Numbered from the stretch's first letter, positions 1 to 12,806 are shown. The stretch is 64,000 bases of DNA from Cladopsammia gracilis (GCA_022457155.1 JAJGOT010000123.1:1072501-1136500); one strand, 5' to 3'. Notes: generated by a model not told the origin, from the sequence alone. Program-made: numbers and translations.

Positions 1-157
1 AACTGCACGTGCTATGCTTCAACTTCTTGGCAATTTGTATACGGTGCACATTTTTATACGAACACACAATGCTACGTCCTAGCGTTCCTACATGTACTCT
101 GAATTCCATTGTGCCATTCTAACAGGGGAGACTTGAATAATTTCACCCGACACATTG

Positions 158-400
158 CTTTGGTTTTGCATTGCTACGCTTTGTGATTGGCTAAAAAATC
201 ACGCGCCACTTTCTCAACCAATCAGAAGTAAAACCAAAACCAATCGTGACTTGCTTGTTCGCGTTTTCCCGCGCTTGGCGCCGGCTACATGTATTTGCTT
301 CGCATTGTGATTGGTTCACTGGGTTGCCTTCGTCTGCTGTGATTGGTCAGAGTAATTACTTTGGTTTTGGTTTTACGATACTCAACTGAAAACCACTATA
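158..400. repeat. GATTGGTT-rich dispersed repeat
   Basis: Shares TTGTGATTGGCTAAAAAA and CCAAAACCAATCGTGACTTG with 4715-4860, 45590-46045 (two copies) and 46285-46495. No coding signal. 1-157 resembles 42075-42205. Confidence 0.7.
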
Positions 401-2118
401 TTCTTGACGGATTCATCCTGACATATCATTGATTCAACTTACGCGTTCAGTTGTTTCCTTCGCTTGAAGGAAATGCACCCATATTGGCCAAAATTCTCTT
501 AAATTGACCAATACTGGACAAAAAAAGGCCCCCAAGACACCCTTGTTGGCCAATATTGGCATCAATTAGCCCCTTATATAACCATATTGGTCCACACTGA
601 CCCATGCTGAACTTATGGGTGGCATAGAGTTCCCAACATCAATACACATCAACTTACGTTGGTCCACACTTATATACCCAATTCATTAGTTTTGTGGGGA
701 GATGCTTAAAAATATAATATCATTTTTCAAGTTCAGTAATTGTGTCTGAAAAATATGAAAGAAAACTCACCCTCAAGACATGAACCCCCTCCTGCAATTT
801 ATAAACTACAAAATGTTATACACAGAGTCCAGATCCAAGAGGGTTTGAAAATACTGGCTGGGATTCCTGTGTCAAATATCCAAGTGCCACAGAGATACCA
901 AAAATTCCACTTGGAGTCCCATTTATTAAGCACTCAGATTCGAATGATTCACATTTTATTTCACAAATAGCTTTACATCTCTGCACTATAACACATCACC
1001 AACACTATCGTATAAATATATTTATCAGTAACAAACAAAAAAAAAATGATCTGAAATGTTTCAAACAATTTACTTGCACATATTCTTGGAAAAGTACTTC
1101 TTTTGCATCCTATCTGGGAATCTCCCTAATTCTGCAAATGTGAGCATAAAATAAGGCAGAAGGAAGATCAGACGAGACATCTTTTGTCTTTCGTCTTCCA
1201 TACCTTACATGGACCATACTTCTGTAACCATTAGATTGCGCTTTAAAGTGCCACTGCGATCAAATTTTTGATTTTCATTTTTTTACATCTTCATGTACAA
1301 TTAGACTTTCTTACTAATCTTGCCAAATTTCAATCCATTACGAAGTCATGGATTGAAATTTTAACATTTATGTCCGAGAATTTATGGCTGCCATTAATCA
1401 ACCTTGTTCCAAGGCTTGGCTGCGAATGGGATAAAGTGATGTCAAAGGCTCAAACATACCTCACGGGTTGAAATTATAATAACAATCAGCATAGAAAATT
1501 GCACGAAGAACAAGTTCAATGTTTTTGTTGCTTTTTGCGTGATAATTTTTTCAATACTTATTGTTATTATAATTTCAACCCGTGAGGTATGTTTGAGCCT
1601 TTGACGTCACTTTATCCCATTCGCAACCAAGCTGGAACAAGATTGATTAATTGCGGCCGTAAATTCTCGGACATAAATGTTAAAAAAAAACGACTTCTGA
1701 TGTTCGTAATGGACTGAAATTTGGCAAGACGAGTAAGAAAGTCTAATTGTACACAAAGATGTAAAAAAAAGGAAAATCAAAAATTTGATCGCAGTGGCAC
1801 TTTAAAATATGGATGTTCTATTTGGATGCCACACATTTCTCTTGACCCTTTGACAATTCTGGCCAAGTTCAAAATTGGAACAAGTTTCAAATTCTGGTTC
1901 GAAAAATACTGAAAAACTGAAGTCACCTATGTTCGCAATATTGGCAGAAATAGGCCCAAAGTTACCTATGTTGGCCAATATTGGCATAAATTAGCCCCAA
2001 AGTCACCTATAAAGGCCCAGCCAAACGAACGCAACATTTCAACACAACATCTTGCAACATTGTTGCGTGCAACTTGTTAACACGCATTTGGCCACCCTGT
2101 TGCAACATGTTGGATGGT

Positions 2119-2354
2119 AAACACTGAATGGCAAGAGCCAACGGACAACTTCAAAAGCGTCGGATCCTGGTGGATCTAGTCAGCAAATTTAATATAAATA
2201 CGAAAACTAATCTTTCTAATCTAATCTTTCTAATCTTTCTTTCTTTCATTATTTTTTCCTTTCTGTACCCTGAAGAAGTCAGGCCGTGCCTGACGAAATA
2301 TTGGAAAGAATATTATAATCCCAGTTGTACAGTCAGCCTTGCTTTATTAGTTTT
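2119..2354 (+). mobile_element. Retroelement 3'-end insertion with hairpin motif
   Basis: The second copy of the surrounding 2-kb repeat lacks this segment. It is flanked by CATGTTGGATGGT (2106-2118) and CATGTTGGATAGT (2355-2367). It contains CTGAAGAA-stem-GAAATATTGG at 2270-2304. Confidence 0.7.
2270..2304 (+). ncRNA. Hammerhead-like hairpin motif, copy 1
   Basis: CTGAAGAA, a 7-bp stem GTCAGGC/GCCTGAC, then GAAATATTGG. Related motifs are at 7130-7163 and 18663-18697. Core residues resemble CUGANGA..GAAA, but ribozyme activity is unproven. Confidence 0.4.
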
Positions 2355-2810
2355 CATGTTGGATAGTGTTGGATCAAATTTGACCATTTACAAACTTGAT
2401 CCAACACCATCCAACATGTTGCGCGCATTTGGCCAGCGCTTTCACAACACGATACAACAACGTTGCAAGATGTTGCGTTGAAATTAGCCAATGGCACTAA
2501 ACTAACCAATGGCACCATAAGAAGGTACCACAGTAGCTTTCATTTGGTTGCACTTTAGGATGTCAACCGGGGGGGGGGGGGGGGGGGTGGGAAGGTACTA
2601 TCTTATATACGCTATATAAAGGTATGGGATGCCCGATAGGGTAGGGTTTTTGAGGTGCTCAGTCCTTAAATAGGGTATCCTTTTTGGTATTTTTGGTATT
2701 GTGATCCTTAGATATTCCTTAGGTAGGGTCACTAAATTGCAGTATCCACCCCAACGCGCAAAACGAAAAAGATATGGTCTGTTAAAACTGTACTACATGC
2801 CTGAATTGGG

Positions 2811-2992
2811 CTAGACTACGAGTAGTCCCTCCTTTTTCCTCAGGAACAGTAGAGCGAGCGAAATGCGAGCGCGCGTGAAAATCTCTCCCCGCCGCGCGTC
2901 TCGCCTTTCTCGCGTGGAGCGATTTTCACGCGCGCTCGCATTTCGCTCGCTCTACTATCCCTGAGGAAAAAGGAGGACTACTCGTAGTCTAG
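2811..2992. mobile_element. 182-bp palindromic MITE
   Basis: Ends CTAGACTACGAGTAGTC / GACTACTCGTAGTCTAG, flanked by AATTGGG at 2804-2810 and 2993-2999. The paralogous site at 13019-13025 is empty with a single AATTGGG. Confidence 0.85.
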
Positions 2993-3130
2993 AATTGGGC
3001 CTTAAAAAGGGTATCAAATCTCGATTTTCTACCCTTAAATAGGGTCTGGATATTACAGCTGTAGGTAAGTATTGTCTGCTCCATTATAGCATAAACAATG
3101 GAAAGGGAAACTACTTATAATGTAGCTGTT

Positions 3131-3284
3131 GTAGGTTGAAATGAAACTCAGGTTAAAATGATTTCAACCTAGTTTGATTTTAAATTCTTTTTGTCTTTGA
3201 TTTATTATCATAAATCAGAAAAAAACGTAATTCAAAATCAAACTAGGTTGAAATCATTTTAACCTGAATTTCATTTCAACCTAC
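3131..3284. repeat. Palindromic MITE-like hairpin
   Basis: GTAGGTTGAAATGAAACTCA and the following arm are repeated inverted, ending TTCATTTCAACCTAC. Confidence 0.7.
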
Positions 3285-4038
3285 CACAAAGCCTTCAAGC
3301 AAGCTCATGTTAACATTGTAATCTAGGTCTTTATAGTATTGTTTGAGTTATTTGTATACTAATTACTAATTTCTAGTCTCTTATCTTGTTGCAGAACTGA
3401 CTGACAAAGATTCAAAACAACAAGAAAATATACAAGGCAAAAGGCTTGACAACTACATTATGTATTCACTGCCACATGATGTTCTACTTCAATTGGTTTT
3501 AATTTAATGGATGTAGACTACATTTTTGCAAAGTACAATATACTATGTGCATTTTGTGAAAATGTTTCTTCCTCTTAATAGAAATATCCTGAATTAAAAA
3601 AAGTAACCGCAAACAAGTATTGGCTCCATTCAAACAATGGACAATCAAGATATCTACTGTGAACGTGTAAAAGCTTATGTAAACAAGTACTGAACACTAT
3701 TCTATGCATAATCATCACTGGCTTTCAACTTTGGAGCCTGCACCACATTATGTCAAGGTACTATTTACCATGTGCACAACATGAAAAGGATAACTGTCTT
3801 GCACTAATTGAACATATTCTACACCACAAAGCTTTGTAACCAAGCAAGTATCAGCTACATTCAAACAAGAGGCGATCAAGAAATGGTATCATAAGACAGT
3901 CCATAGACAACACAGTTCTGACAGCCATTGCTAGCTGTCTGGTGTGTGACAACAATAATTATTATTATACATTGGTGTCACTAGCTCGATTTTGATTGGC
4001 TATAAGCACGCAGCTAATTATTGCTTGCTGTTTCTGTT

Positions 4039-4120
4039 ACGTCATACCTACAGACAATAGTTTTATGCATGCAGAAGTGACGTCATACCTACAGACAATA
4101 GTTTTATGCATGCAGAAGTG
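4039..4120. repeat. 41-bp tandem duplication
   Basis: Two identical units beginning ACGTCATACCTACAGACAAT. Confidence 0.85.
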
Positions 4121-4220
4121 ACGTAAGTTGTTTACTTACAAGTTGACTGCTGTGCATTGATCACTTTTTTGTGCGCGCTCTTGTCTTTACAAGTGCAGCT
4201 CAGGAATATGCATAATAAAA

Positions 4221-4366
4221 CAATTATTGGATTCGGTTTTCGCATGATAGCGATAATTATCAAGGCCTCAGTTTGTGTTATCCGCCTCAGCCTTCGGCTT
4301 CAGCAGATAACACAAACTTTGGCCTTGATAATTATCGCTATCATGCTCAACCTCATCCAATAATTG
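4221..4366. repeat. Inverted repeat (hairpin)
   Basis: The GATAGCGATAATTATCAAGG arm is matched inverted by CCTTGATAATTATCGCTATC. Confidence 0.75.
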
Positions 4367-5344
4367 TTAATTATAACATTTACACCAACTACTGTATAAG
4401 CTGTATAAACATATCATAAAATACATCCAATTAATTGCCTTCAACAGCACAATGTTTAGAAGATTGTTCATATAAGATACTGTTCTCAATTGTCACAATA
4501 ACTTAATTAATAAACATGATCAACAGCAAAAACTATTGTCAATCTCAAGCCAAATACAAAATTTAATTGATCACATTGGGGAAAATTATATTCTCTGTTC
4601 TGACTTCCTTCACTTTATTACTCCATTGAGTCCACTCAGCATGTGCCATGCAGTATTAACATTTACTTTATAAAATCATTCACTTCTTAGAGCAGTTTTC
4701 AATTGAGTGTGAAAAGTAATTACGCAATTGCTTTGGTTTTTCATTGCTACATTTTGTGATTGGCTAAAAAAATTTGCGCCCCTTTCTCAGCCAATCTGAA
4801 GTAAAACCAAAACCAATCGTGACTTGCTCACATGCGTTTTCCTGTGCTTGGCGCAATTAAATTTCAACAAAGTGTGAATGAACAAAGTACAGTGAGTTCA
4901 AATTTGTTTGACGGAAATTTTGAATAAAAGGAAATAATTCCCAATTCGTTTAGTTTTATTACTCGTACGTTTTTCCGTCCGTGGAAGATTAACTGCGGGA
5001 TTAACTGATAAATTGTTATTGTGTGTTGATACGATGCAACTTCACGCCAAAACTTCAGTGAAAAAAATAAAAAAAAAATTCAAAAGAAGTAAAGACAGTG
5101 CCGGGTTGTGCCTATTGAAAAAAGATGTTTACGTTTTAGATTGATTGAATGAAAACAAAGAAGCATCGATTTAGATGGATTCGGCTCTGGTGTTGCACAA
5201 GGTTTCTTGTTATTCAAAACACAGACTTCAACCTCGGACTTTTGTCTTTTGCGGGCTTCGCCTATTCTGCCTTCCACTTTAATGATAATCGAGTATTTCT
5301 TAACTGTTTGATTTCTTTCGAGCTATTCCGCAAAAACTGGCCAC

Positions 5345-6072
5345 TTAAGGTTACAGTGTACCTTCAGATCGAAAATTTATTGAAAAATTTTTTTTGGCGT
5401 TAAAATAAAGTTTACAGAATGAACTTTCATCCAAAGAAAAAAGTATCGAAAAATAGTGAAAATTGACGGAGAAATGACGGTATAACTTTTGTGGGCGGAG
5501 TTTGTTTATTAAGCGATATGTTTTTTTAAGCGCCGTTTTCTCAAAGTTAATTTTTCGCTTGTCGGGGACACTTTAAAGAGCTACAACTCAAAGGGAATTT
5601 GTTCGATTTTCCTTAAATTTGGACAGAAGCTAGGCTAACATATAGTCAACAAAAAAGTGTCGGCGAATTTCTTAATTCCGAAAACTTTTTCGTCAAGAAT
5701 CATTTCCGTGCGATCATTCCAATTTTTTTTCTCCCCTTTTCGAAAATATTCTGTAACTTTTCACTGCAATTGAATATGGAAAATCGCCGACACGTTTTTT
5801 TAGCGCTTCGTGTCCGGAAACCCGAGAACAAATCAAATTGGCAAAATATAATAATCGCTTTGAGTTATAGCGTTTTAAAGCTGATTCGGACGTTCGAATT
5901 TATACGTCGTAAAAAATTCGACAATTCATTTTATTATCAAATGGTTTCCATATTTAGATAGCCAGCTCTATAAGCTTTAATTTGATATCTGGGTTTAGGT
6001 ATATTAAGTGTAATCTTAAGACGCTATAGCTGTTATACTGGAGACACCCCCGAAGGTACACTGTAACCTTAA
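5345..6072. mobile_element. TTAA-bounded DNA element
   Basis: TTAAGGTTACAGTGTACCTT at the left and its inverse at the right, bounded by TTAA as in piggyBac-type insertions. No recognisable transposase. Confidence 0.7.
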
Positions 6073-6454
6073 CTGAGATAATCGTTTGCACGTAAACAAA
6101 GTAAACGGTGCATAATTTTGGGCAAACAAACAAAATAACATTGCATCTTTTCCGTTTCGATCTGTATATGACTTAAAAACATTGCATGTGATAAAATCAG
6201 AAGCACACAACTGATAAGCTACTGATAAAACAAATAGGACTTCTTTAATGGCTTTGTTGTTATTTTAGAGGGGGGAAATGATAAGAACTAAATTGAGAAA
6301 AAATTGCCGATGGAGGATATCTAGAAAAAAGCTTATATTTTATGCTCCTAAGATTCTCGACTGTTATTTGAAAAAGAAAGAGAGAGAAAAGTTTCTTTTT
6401 TCCATGTAAGTACCATACTGCTCTTCAAATTCAAGAGAAACCGTCTCACAGATG

Positions 6455-6657
6455 AGGCCCTGCCGGGGGGGGGGGGGGGGGGGGGGGGGGGAGGGAGCGG
6501 GTCCCGTGTCGCTTGTCTGCATTTTAAAATGTCTCGTGTCAGTGTTTTATCAATGTTTCACGTTGCTGTCGGAAATTGAACGACCATTTATCTTTTGTCG
6601 CGATTTCATTTTATTTTTGGGTCATGTCGCCTGTCGGAATTTACCCTGGCAGGGCCT
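6455..6657. mobile_element. 203-bp hAT-type MITE with 8-bp target duplication
   Basis: Ends AGGCCCTGCC / GGCAGGGCCT, flanked by CACAGATG at 6447-6454 and 6658-6665. Contains a poly-G run. Confidence 0.8.
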
Positions 6658-7129
6658 CACAGATGCGTGAGTTCCCGGAACAATGCTTTGGCCGTTTTAG
6701 ACTTGAAGGCATTTTCCTGCTCGCCCATGCCGGCTGAACTGATCGAAGGCTTGTGATCTGACAGACACAGTCATGGCTCGTTTCTCCTTGTCTGCAAAGA
6801 AAGGCAACTTTTTTGAGTGAAGGTTGAAACGTATTTCACAAACGATAACCATACTCAACAAATCCTAACAAAATGAAGGTCTAACTTCAAGAGATCGGCT
6901 GTTTCCAATTTACAGCACAGGAAACCCAGGCGCAAATAGAGGCTATTTTTTTTTCGTGAAACGTAAGCATGCTTTTTCCGAAACTCAAAAAACAAAAAAT
7001 TAAGACGCAAAAATGTAGTTTTGAGAACACATTTTCCTCATATTAGTTTTATTTTTCATCCTTAGGGAAAATGCATGCTTATGGTTTTTTTTTAAATAGT
7101 GTATACATTTTTCATTTTTCTGTTAGCCC

Positions 7130-7163
7130 CTGAAGAAGGTTTGTTTTCAAACCGAAATATTGG
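7130..7163 (+). ncRNA. Hammerhead-like hairpin motif, copy 2
   Basis: CTGAAGAA, a 6-bp stem GGTTTG/CAAACC, then GAAATATTGG. The stem sequence differs from copy 1 while the pairing is kept. Confidence 0.4.
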
Positions 7164-7442
7164 GCAAATTCGTTTAAATATAAATTTTGTTTTATTCTTT
7201 TATTTACTCCTTCATCGCCTTGCCGTAAGGATCAGTTTGCCGTTTTCTGATTTTATATTTTATACAATCGAATGATGCTAAAAATTTTGGTTAAAACTGT
7301 AAGTTTCTGAGGTTATGATCATTTTTCTATTTTGGGTCACGTGACATTGGGCGTGGCATGATGACGTCACAACCCGAACCACATGTGTACTTAACGGTTC
7401 CTGTTCAAATTTGGTCAAATATAAGCAAAAATGTGCTGAGCT

Positions 7443-9606
7443 AGAGCAAACTGATTTTTCCCAAGCAACAGGTTCAAAAGATAGTAAGATAGTGTAATGG
7501 GCCCTTAAAGGCTTTGCCAAATGGCGAGCGCGATGCGCGTGTCACTCGCTTGTTCGTTACACTTTTTTACTCGCGCTCTTTACAGAACTTTAATATGGCG
7601 GACGACTGAAGAGGCTCGAAGACCGAAATTTTCTATCAAACTACCGCGTTTTAACAGTGTTAAAAGATCGTTTTAAAGTTATTTTAAATGCGTCGAATGT
7701 CTGTAAAAGAGGTGATGTCCTATTCTTCTCGCTCTTTACAGAGCGTTTTGTCAACAAAGTTGTGTGCGGCAAGATGTTCATTTTGACTCGTTACATTCGC
7801 AATGGTCAGAGTACGATGGCAAAAACATTTTCCGCAGAACATGGTTTTCAGTTAAAAGCGTTGTCAAATAGCGAGCGTGAATCACGGGTCACTCGCTTGT
7901 ACGTTGCACTTTGTTTCTCGTGCTCTTTACAAAGCGTTTTGCAGTCCAGAACTAGACGAGCTCTATTACTCGATCGATTAAAGTAGTTCAGACCTAGAGT
8001 ATATTAACTGAGGTTTTAAAAGGTAATATCGGCCTTTCTATTTGCCGGACAATGAGAAATGTGAAATAAATGATGGCTTCTCTTTGAAATTCAAACTTGA
8101 ACAAGCAAAAGGCACTACTGAGGGAACATTGTTTGTGTTGAGATAATTATTCAAATTTGAATCCGTTTGCCGGTCTCGTGGGAGTTCGTTGGAAGACATT
8201 TTGGAGCGCCACTTTTAGTTTACGGAACACCTTCTATAGAAAATAGCGCTTTGATACTATTTCCACGCATCGTGCTAAATCCAAACTTCGCCAATGTTTT
8301 GTTTAGACACAAGGCTAACATTTCCAGGGTGAACCTGAGTTAGTAAGTCCTTTCTTGAAGAGAAAGACCATCCTGTATATGGAGTACCCTGCCAACCCCC
8401 CAGGACACTTCGTGATGCCAGTCATGGAGTACCCTGCCAACCCCCCAGGACACTTCGTGATGCCAGTCATGGAGTACCCTGCCAACCCCCCAGGACACTT
8501 CGTGATGCCAGTCATGGAGTACCCTGCCAACCCCCCAGGACACTTCGTGATGCCAGTCATGGAGTACGTGCCAGAGCAAACTGATTTTTCCCTAGCAACT
8601 GGCTCTAAAGATAGTGTAATGGGCCCTTAAAGGCTTTGCCAAATAGCGAGCGCGATGCGCGTGTCACTCGCTTGTTTGTTACGCTTTTTTACTCGCGCTC
8701 TTTACAGAACTTTAATATGGCGGACGACTGAAGAGGCTCGAAGACCGAAATTTTCTATCAAACTACCGCGTTTTGACAGTGTTTAGATCGTTTTAAAGTT
8801 ATTTTAAGTGCGCCGAATGTCTCCAAAAGACTTGATGTCCTATTCTTCTCGCTCTTTACAGAGCGTATTGTCAACAAATTCGTGTGCGGCAAGATTTTCA
8901 GTTTGACTCGTTAGATTCGCAATAGTCAGAGCACGATGGCAAAATCATTTTCCGCAGAACATGGTTTTCAGTTAAAAGCGTTGCCAAATAGCGAGTGTGA
9001 ATTACGGGTCACTCGCTTGTGCGTTGCGCTTTGTTTCTCGTGCTCGTTACAAAGCGTTTTGCAGTCCAGATCAAGACGTGCTCTTTTACTCGATCGATTA
9101 ACTTTTCGAAAATAGAATAACACGTAGATGTCATAAAAATAGTATATACAAAAACAAATTACAAAAATAAATTAATCATTTAACGTAGTTCAGACCTAGA
9201 GTATATTAACTGAGGTTTTAAAAAATAATATAGGCCTTTCTATTTGCCGGACAATGAGAAATGTGAAATAAATGATGGGCTTCTCTGTCTTCTCTTTGAA
9301 ATCCTAACTTGAACAAGCAAAAAGCAAGCGCCCGCCTCTCACGACTGAGGGAACATTGTTTGTGTTGGGATAATTATTCAAATTTGAATCCGTTTGCCGG
9401 TATCGTTGGAGTTCGTTGGAGGATATTTTGGAGCGCCACTCTTAGTTTCCGGAACACCTTCTAGAGAATAGCGCTTTGAATACTATTTCCACGCATCGTA
9501 TTAAATCCAAACTTCGCCGATGTTTTGTTTAGACAGAGGCTAACATTTCCAGGGTGAACCTTAGTTAGCAAGTCCTTTCTTGAAGAGAAAGACTATCCTG
9601 TATATC
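7443..9606. repeat. ~1-kb tandem segmental duplication
   Basis: 7443-8378 and 8573-9606 align from AGAGCAAACTGATTTTTCC to AAGTCCTTTCTTGAAGAGAA. Copy 2 has an extra AT-rich segment of about 80 bp near 9105-9185. A 45-bp minisatellite separates the copies. Confidence 0.85.
8379..8566. repeat. 45-bp minisatellite, 4 identical units plus partial
   Basis: Units start at 8379, 8424, 8469 and 8514 (ATGGAGTACCCTGCCAACCC...), with a partial at 8559. Because 45 is divisible by 3, several frames stay open (one encodes MEYPANPPGHFVMPV repeats). I do not regard this as proof of a gene. Confidence 0.95.
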
Positions 9607-9822
9607 AATGCGGTGTTTTTCAATACTGAAATCAGCGAAAAAAACGAATTTCATTTTAACTCACTGCGTTCGCCCAAATGAAAATTATTTTCTAAATCCC
9701 TATATGGAAACTAGCAACATACAACTGCAACCACGTTGGTTGGTAACTCACGTGGAGCCAATACGAGAAAAAAACAAAGCACCGAAAATGAGGAGAAGAA
9801 AATTTCTAACTAAATAAATCTG

Positions 9823-10437
9823 TCAGTGATATAAATACCACGAAAAAAGCTGATGATCCAGCGTGCCCACTGGCGGTGCTGTGCACTGCTTCTTGTTGCT
9901 TTGCTGTTGGCGCTCCTTTTCTTTTTGCTTTCTTTTCCTGTAATAAGTGTTAGCATTCGCTCGAGCGTTCCGAATTTTTCTATCATTTTCATCGTCCGAA
10001 GCGATGTCTTGGGATTCATACTCCTGAACCACGTCCCAACCAGCGTCACTAGAATCTGCAAGCTTGATCAGTTTCTGCCTCTTGTGCAACAGCGATTTGG
10101 CCTGCTCGGTTATTTGTGCCACTTTCTTGTAATCTTTTGTGGCGTTACTTTCTCCGATTCTTCCGACCAACTCCACAAGTTCAGCGTTAAATACGAATTG
10201 CTTCTGATTTCCCTTGAACTTGAAGTTTTCCGCCTGCAGATTAATCTTTTGCTTGGCCACTAACTCCTTTCCGTTTTGGTCCAAACGGTTCTCAAGGTAG
10301 GTCTTAAATAAGGAGAATACGTCGTCTATTTCCTCAGAAGTCGAAGTATTTGATGTAGAATTTTGTTGTGGTGAACTGTGTCGTGCATTTCCTTCAGCCA
10401 CTGGATCGCGTTGAATTTCAGCAGGCTCGTCTCCCAT
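9823..10437 (-). CDS. DIRS-like (tyrosine recombinase retroelement) gag-like ORF, probably truncated
   Basis: 204 residues from the ATG at 10435-10437. A disordered start (HSSPQQNSTSNTSTSEE) is followed by KFKGNQKQFVFNAELVELV, a helical region with HKRQKLIKLADSSDAGWDVV and SQDIASDDENDRKIRNARAN, and a basic RKRKQKEKERQQQSNKK tail. I recall this helical module from ORF1 proteins of DIRS-type retroelements in cnidarians and other invertebrates. The frame stops at LFSWYLYH and no reverse transcriptase follows, so this is probably a fragment. It has an unusually good reading frame compared with its surroundings. Confidence 0.5.
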   Translation of the reverse strand: MGDEPAEIQRDPVAEGNARHSSPQQNSTSNTSTSEEIDDVFSLFKTYLENRLDQNGKELVAKQKINLQAENFKFKGNQKQFVFNAELVELVGRIGESNATKDYKKVAQITEQAKSLLHKRQKLIKLADSSDAGWDVVQEYESQDIASDDENDRKIRNARANANTYYRKRKQKEKERQQQSNKKQCTAPPVGTLDHQLFSWYLYH

Positions 10438-10785
10438 AACGTTTTTGGAAATAAGCTACAGAAAAAAAAGCTATATTGGCGACGCGAGAAATAAAAGTTG
10501 CGTGTAACAAACCCAACTTATATATTGGGACATGTACTGACACCTGATGTCCCTTGCGGATCACAAGGTAGGAAATCATGCATACCTGACAAATATTACG
10601 TAACAGTAATGCATACAGGTGACACTGACTTTCGATAATTAAGTCCTATAGAAAATACATTTTTTAGAACGCGATTCGATGGTAGTTGTCCAAATCTCAG
10701 GGAAATAAAAGGGTCTTAAATTCCTTAACACCTCTTCTGAAAAAAGCCAGGGTGAACCTAACTGCAAAAGTACTTAGTTTTTTTG

Positions 10786-11105
10786 TTATGGAGTAAAACA
10801 TACACCTTGTTTCGCCATTTCCCCCCATTTTCTTTGTAATTTGGCTCTTTTGTCAGAAGGAAGCTTTTGAAATTTAGCGCTCTGGACCGTAAGAAGGTCC
10901 CGGATATGTCGCGGCATTCTCGGCGATGTCCCTCTCACTTTTTCACACGCAATCTCAGATAGAATCAAAATACTGTGAGATGAAACTGCATTCCCAAAGC
11001 GCGTCGTTTTCTTTAGATGTTAGCCAATTATGTCGATAGTATGTTTTTCACTGTATTTATAATTCCCAAAACTTCATCCCCAAAAATTTCAAAAACGCTT
11101 TGGTT
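10786..11105. repeat. Repeat shared with 34750-34888 / 35521-35620
   Basis: Minus-strand TTCTATCTGAGATTGCGTGT and CCCAAAACTTCATCCCCAAA segments match the sequence split by the Penelope-like insertion in the eIF5A intron. Confidence 0.6.
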
Positions 11106-11131
11106 GATTTCCTATATTCGAGACGGCTATT

Positions 11132-12764
11132 CAATTCATTAGTTTTGTGGGGAGATGCTTAAAAATATAATATCATTTTTCAAGTTCAGAAATTGTGTCT
11201 GAAAAATATGAAAGAAAACTCACCCTCAAGACATGAACCCCCTCCTGCAATTTATAAACTACAAAATGTTATACACAGAGTCCAGATCCAAGAGGGTTTG
11301 AAAATACTGGCTGGGATTCCTGTGTCAAATATCCAAGTGCCGCAGAGATAACAAAAATTCCACTTGGAGTCCCATTTATTAAGCACTCAGATTCGAATGA
11401 TTCACATTTTATTTCACAAATAGCTTTACATCTCTGCACTATAACACATCACCAACACCATCGTATAAATATATTTATCAGTTACAAACAAAAAAAAAAT
11501 GATCTGAAATGTTTCAAACAATTTACTTGCACATATTCTTGGAAAAGCTACTTCTTTTGCATCCTATCTGGGAATCTCCCTAATTCTGCAAATGTGAGCC
11601 GAAAATAAGGCAGAAGGAAGATCAGACGAGACATCCTTTGTCTTTCGTCTTCCATACCTTACATGGACCATACTTCTGTAACCATCAGATTGCACTTTAA
11701 AGTGCCACTGCGATCAAATTTTGATTTTCATTTTTTTACATCTTCATGTACAATTAGACTTTCTTACTCATCTTGCCAAATTTCAATCCATTACGAACAT
11801 CGAAGTCATTTTATTTTAACATTTATGTCTGAGAATTTACGGCTGCCATTAATCAACCTTGTTCCAAGGCTTGGCTGTGAATGGGATAAAGTGACGTCAA
11901 AGGCTCAAACATACCTCACGGGTTGAATTATAATAACAATCAGCATAGAAAATTGCACGAAGAACAAGTTCAATGTTTTTGTTGCTTTTTGCGTGATAAT
12001 TTTTTCAACACTTATTGTTATTATAATTTCAACCTGTGAGGTATGTTTGAGCCTTTGACGTCACTTTATCCCATTCGCAACCAAGCTGGAACAAGATTGA
12101 TTAATTGCGGCCGTAAATTCTCGGACATAAATGTTAAAATAAAACGACTTCTGATGTTCGTAATCGACTGAAATTTGGCAAGACGAGTAAGAAAGTCTAA
12201 CTGTACACAAAGATGTAAAAAAAGGAAAATCAAACATTTGATCCCAGTGGCACTTTAAAATATGGATGTTCTATTTGGATGCCACACATTTCTCTTGACC
12301 CTTTGACAATTCTGGCCAAGTTCAAAATTGGAACAAGTTTCAAATTCTGGTTCGAAAAATACTGAAAAACTAAAGTCACCTTTGTTCGCAATATTGGCAG
12401 AAATAGGCCCAAAGTTACCTATGTTGGCCAATATTATATTGGCATAAATTAGCCTCAAAGTCACCTATAAAGGCCCGGCCAAACGAACGCAACATTTCAA
12501 CGCAACATCTTGCAACATTGTTGCTACAACTTGTTAATACGCATTTGGCCACCCTGTTGCAACATGATGGATGGTGTTGGATCAAATTTGACCATTTTCA
12601 GACTTGATCCAACATGTTGCGCGCATTTGGCCAGCTCTTTCACAACACGATACAACAACGTTGCAAGATGTTGCGTTGAAATTAGCCAATGGCACTGAAC
12701 TAACCAATGGCACCATAAGAGGGTACCACAGTAGCTTTCATTTGGTTGCACTTTAGGATGTCAA

Positions 12765-12806
<42 letters not shown>

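Larger units (their letters stand above)
679..3075. repeat. ~2-kb dispersed repeat, copy 1 (with two extra insertions)
   Basis: Nearly collinear with 11132-13083, from CAATTCATTAGTTTTGTGGG to the TTAAATAGGGTC end. Copy 1 contains the insertions 2119-2354 and 2811-2992, which copy 2 lacks. It holds an internal long inverted-repeat element (about 1243-1808) with TTTAAAGTGCCACTGCGATC ends, and a poly-G tract at 2570-2588. Confidence 0.85.

Noticed and set aside
8379..8566. CRISPR-like array
   Set aside because: Identical units with no spacers, in animal nuclear DNA.
8355..8630. ORF encoding Pro-rich 15-residue repeats
   Set aside because: Produced by a 45-bp minisatellite that is open in several frames on both strands; no gene context.
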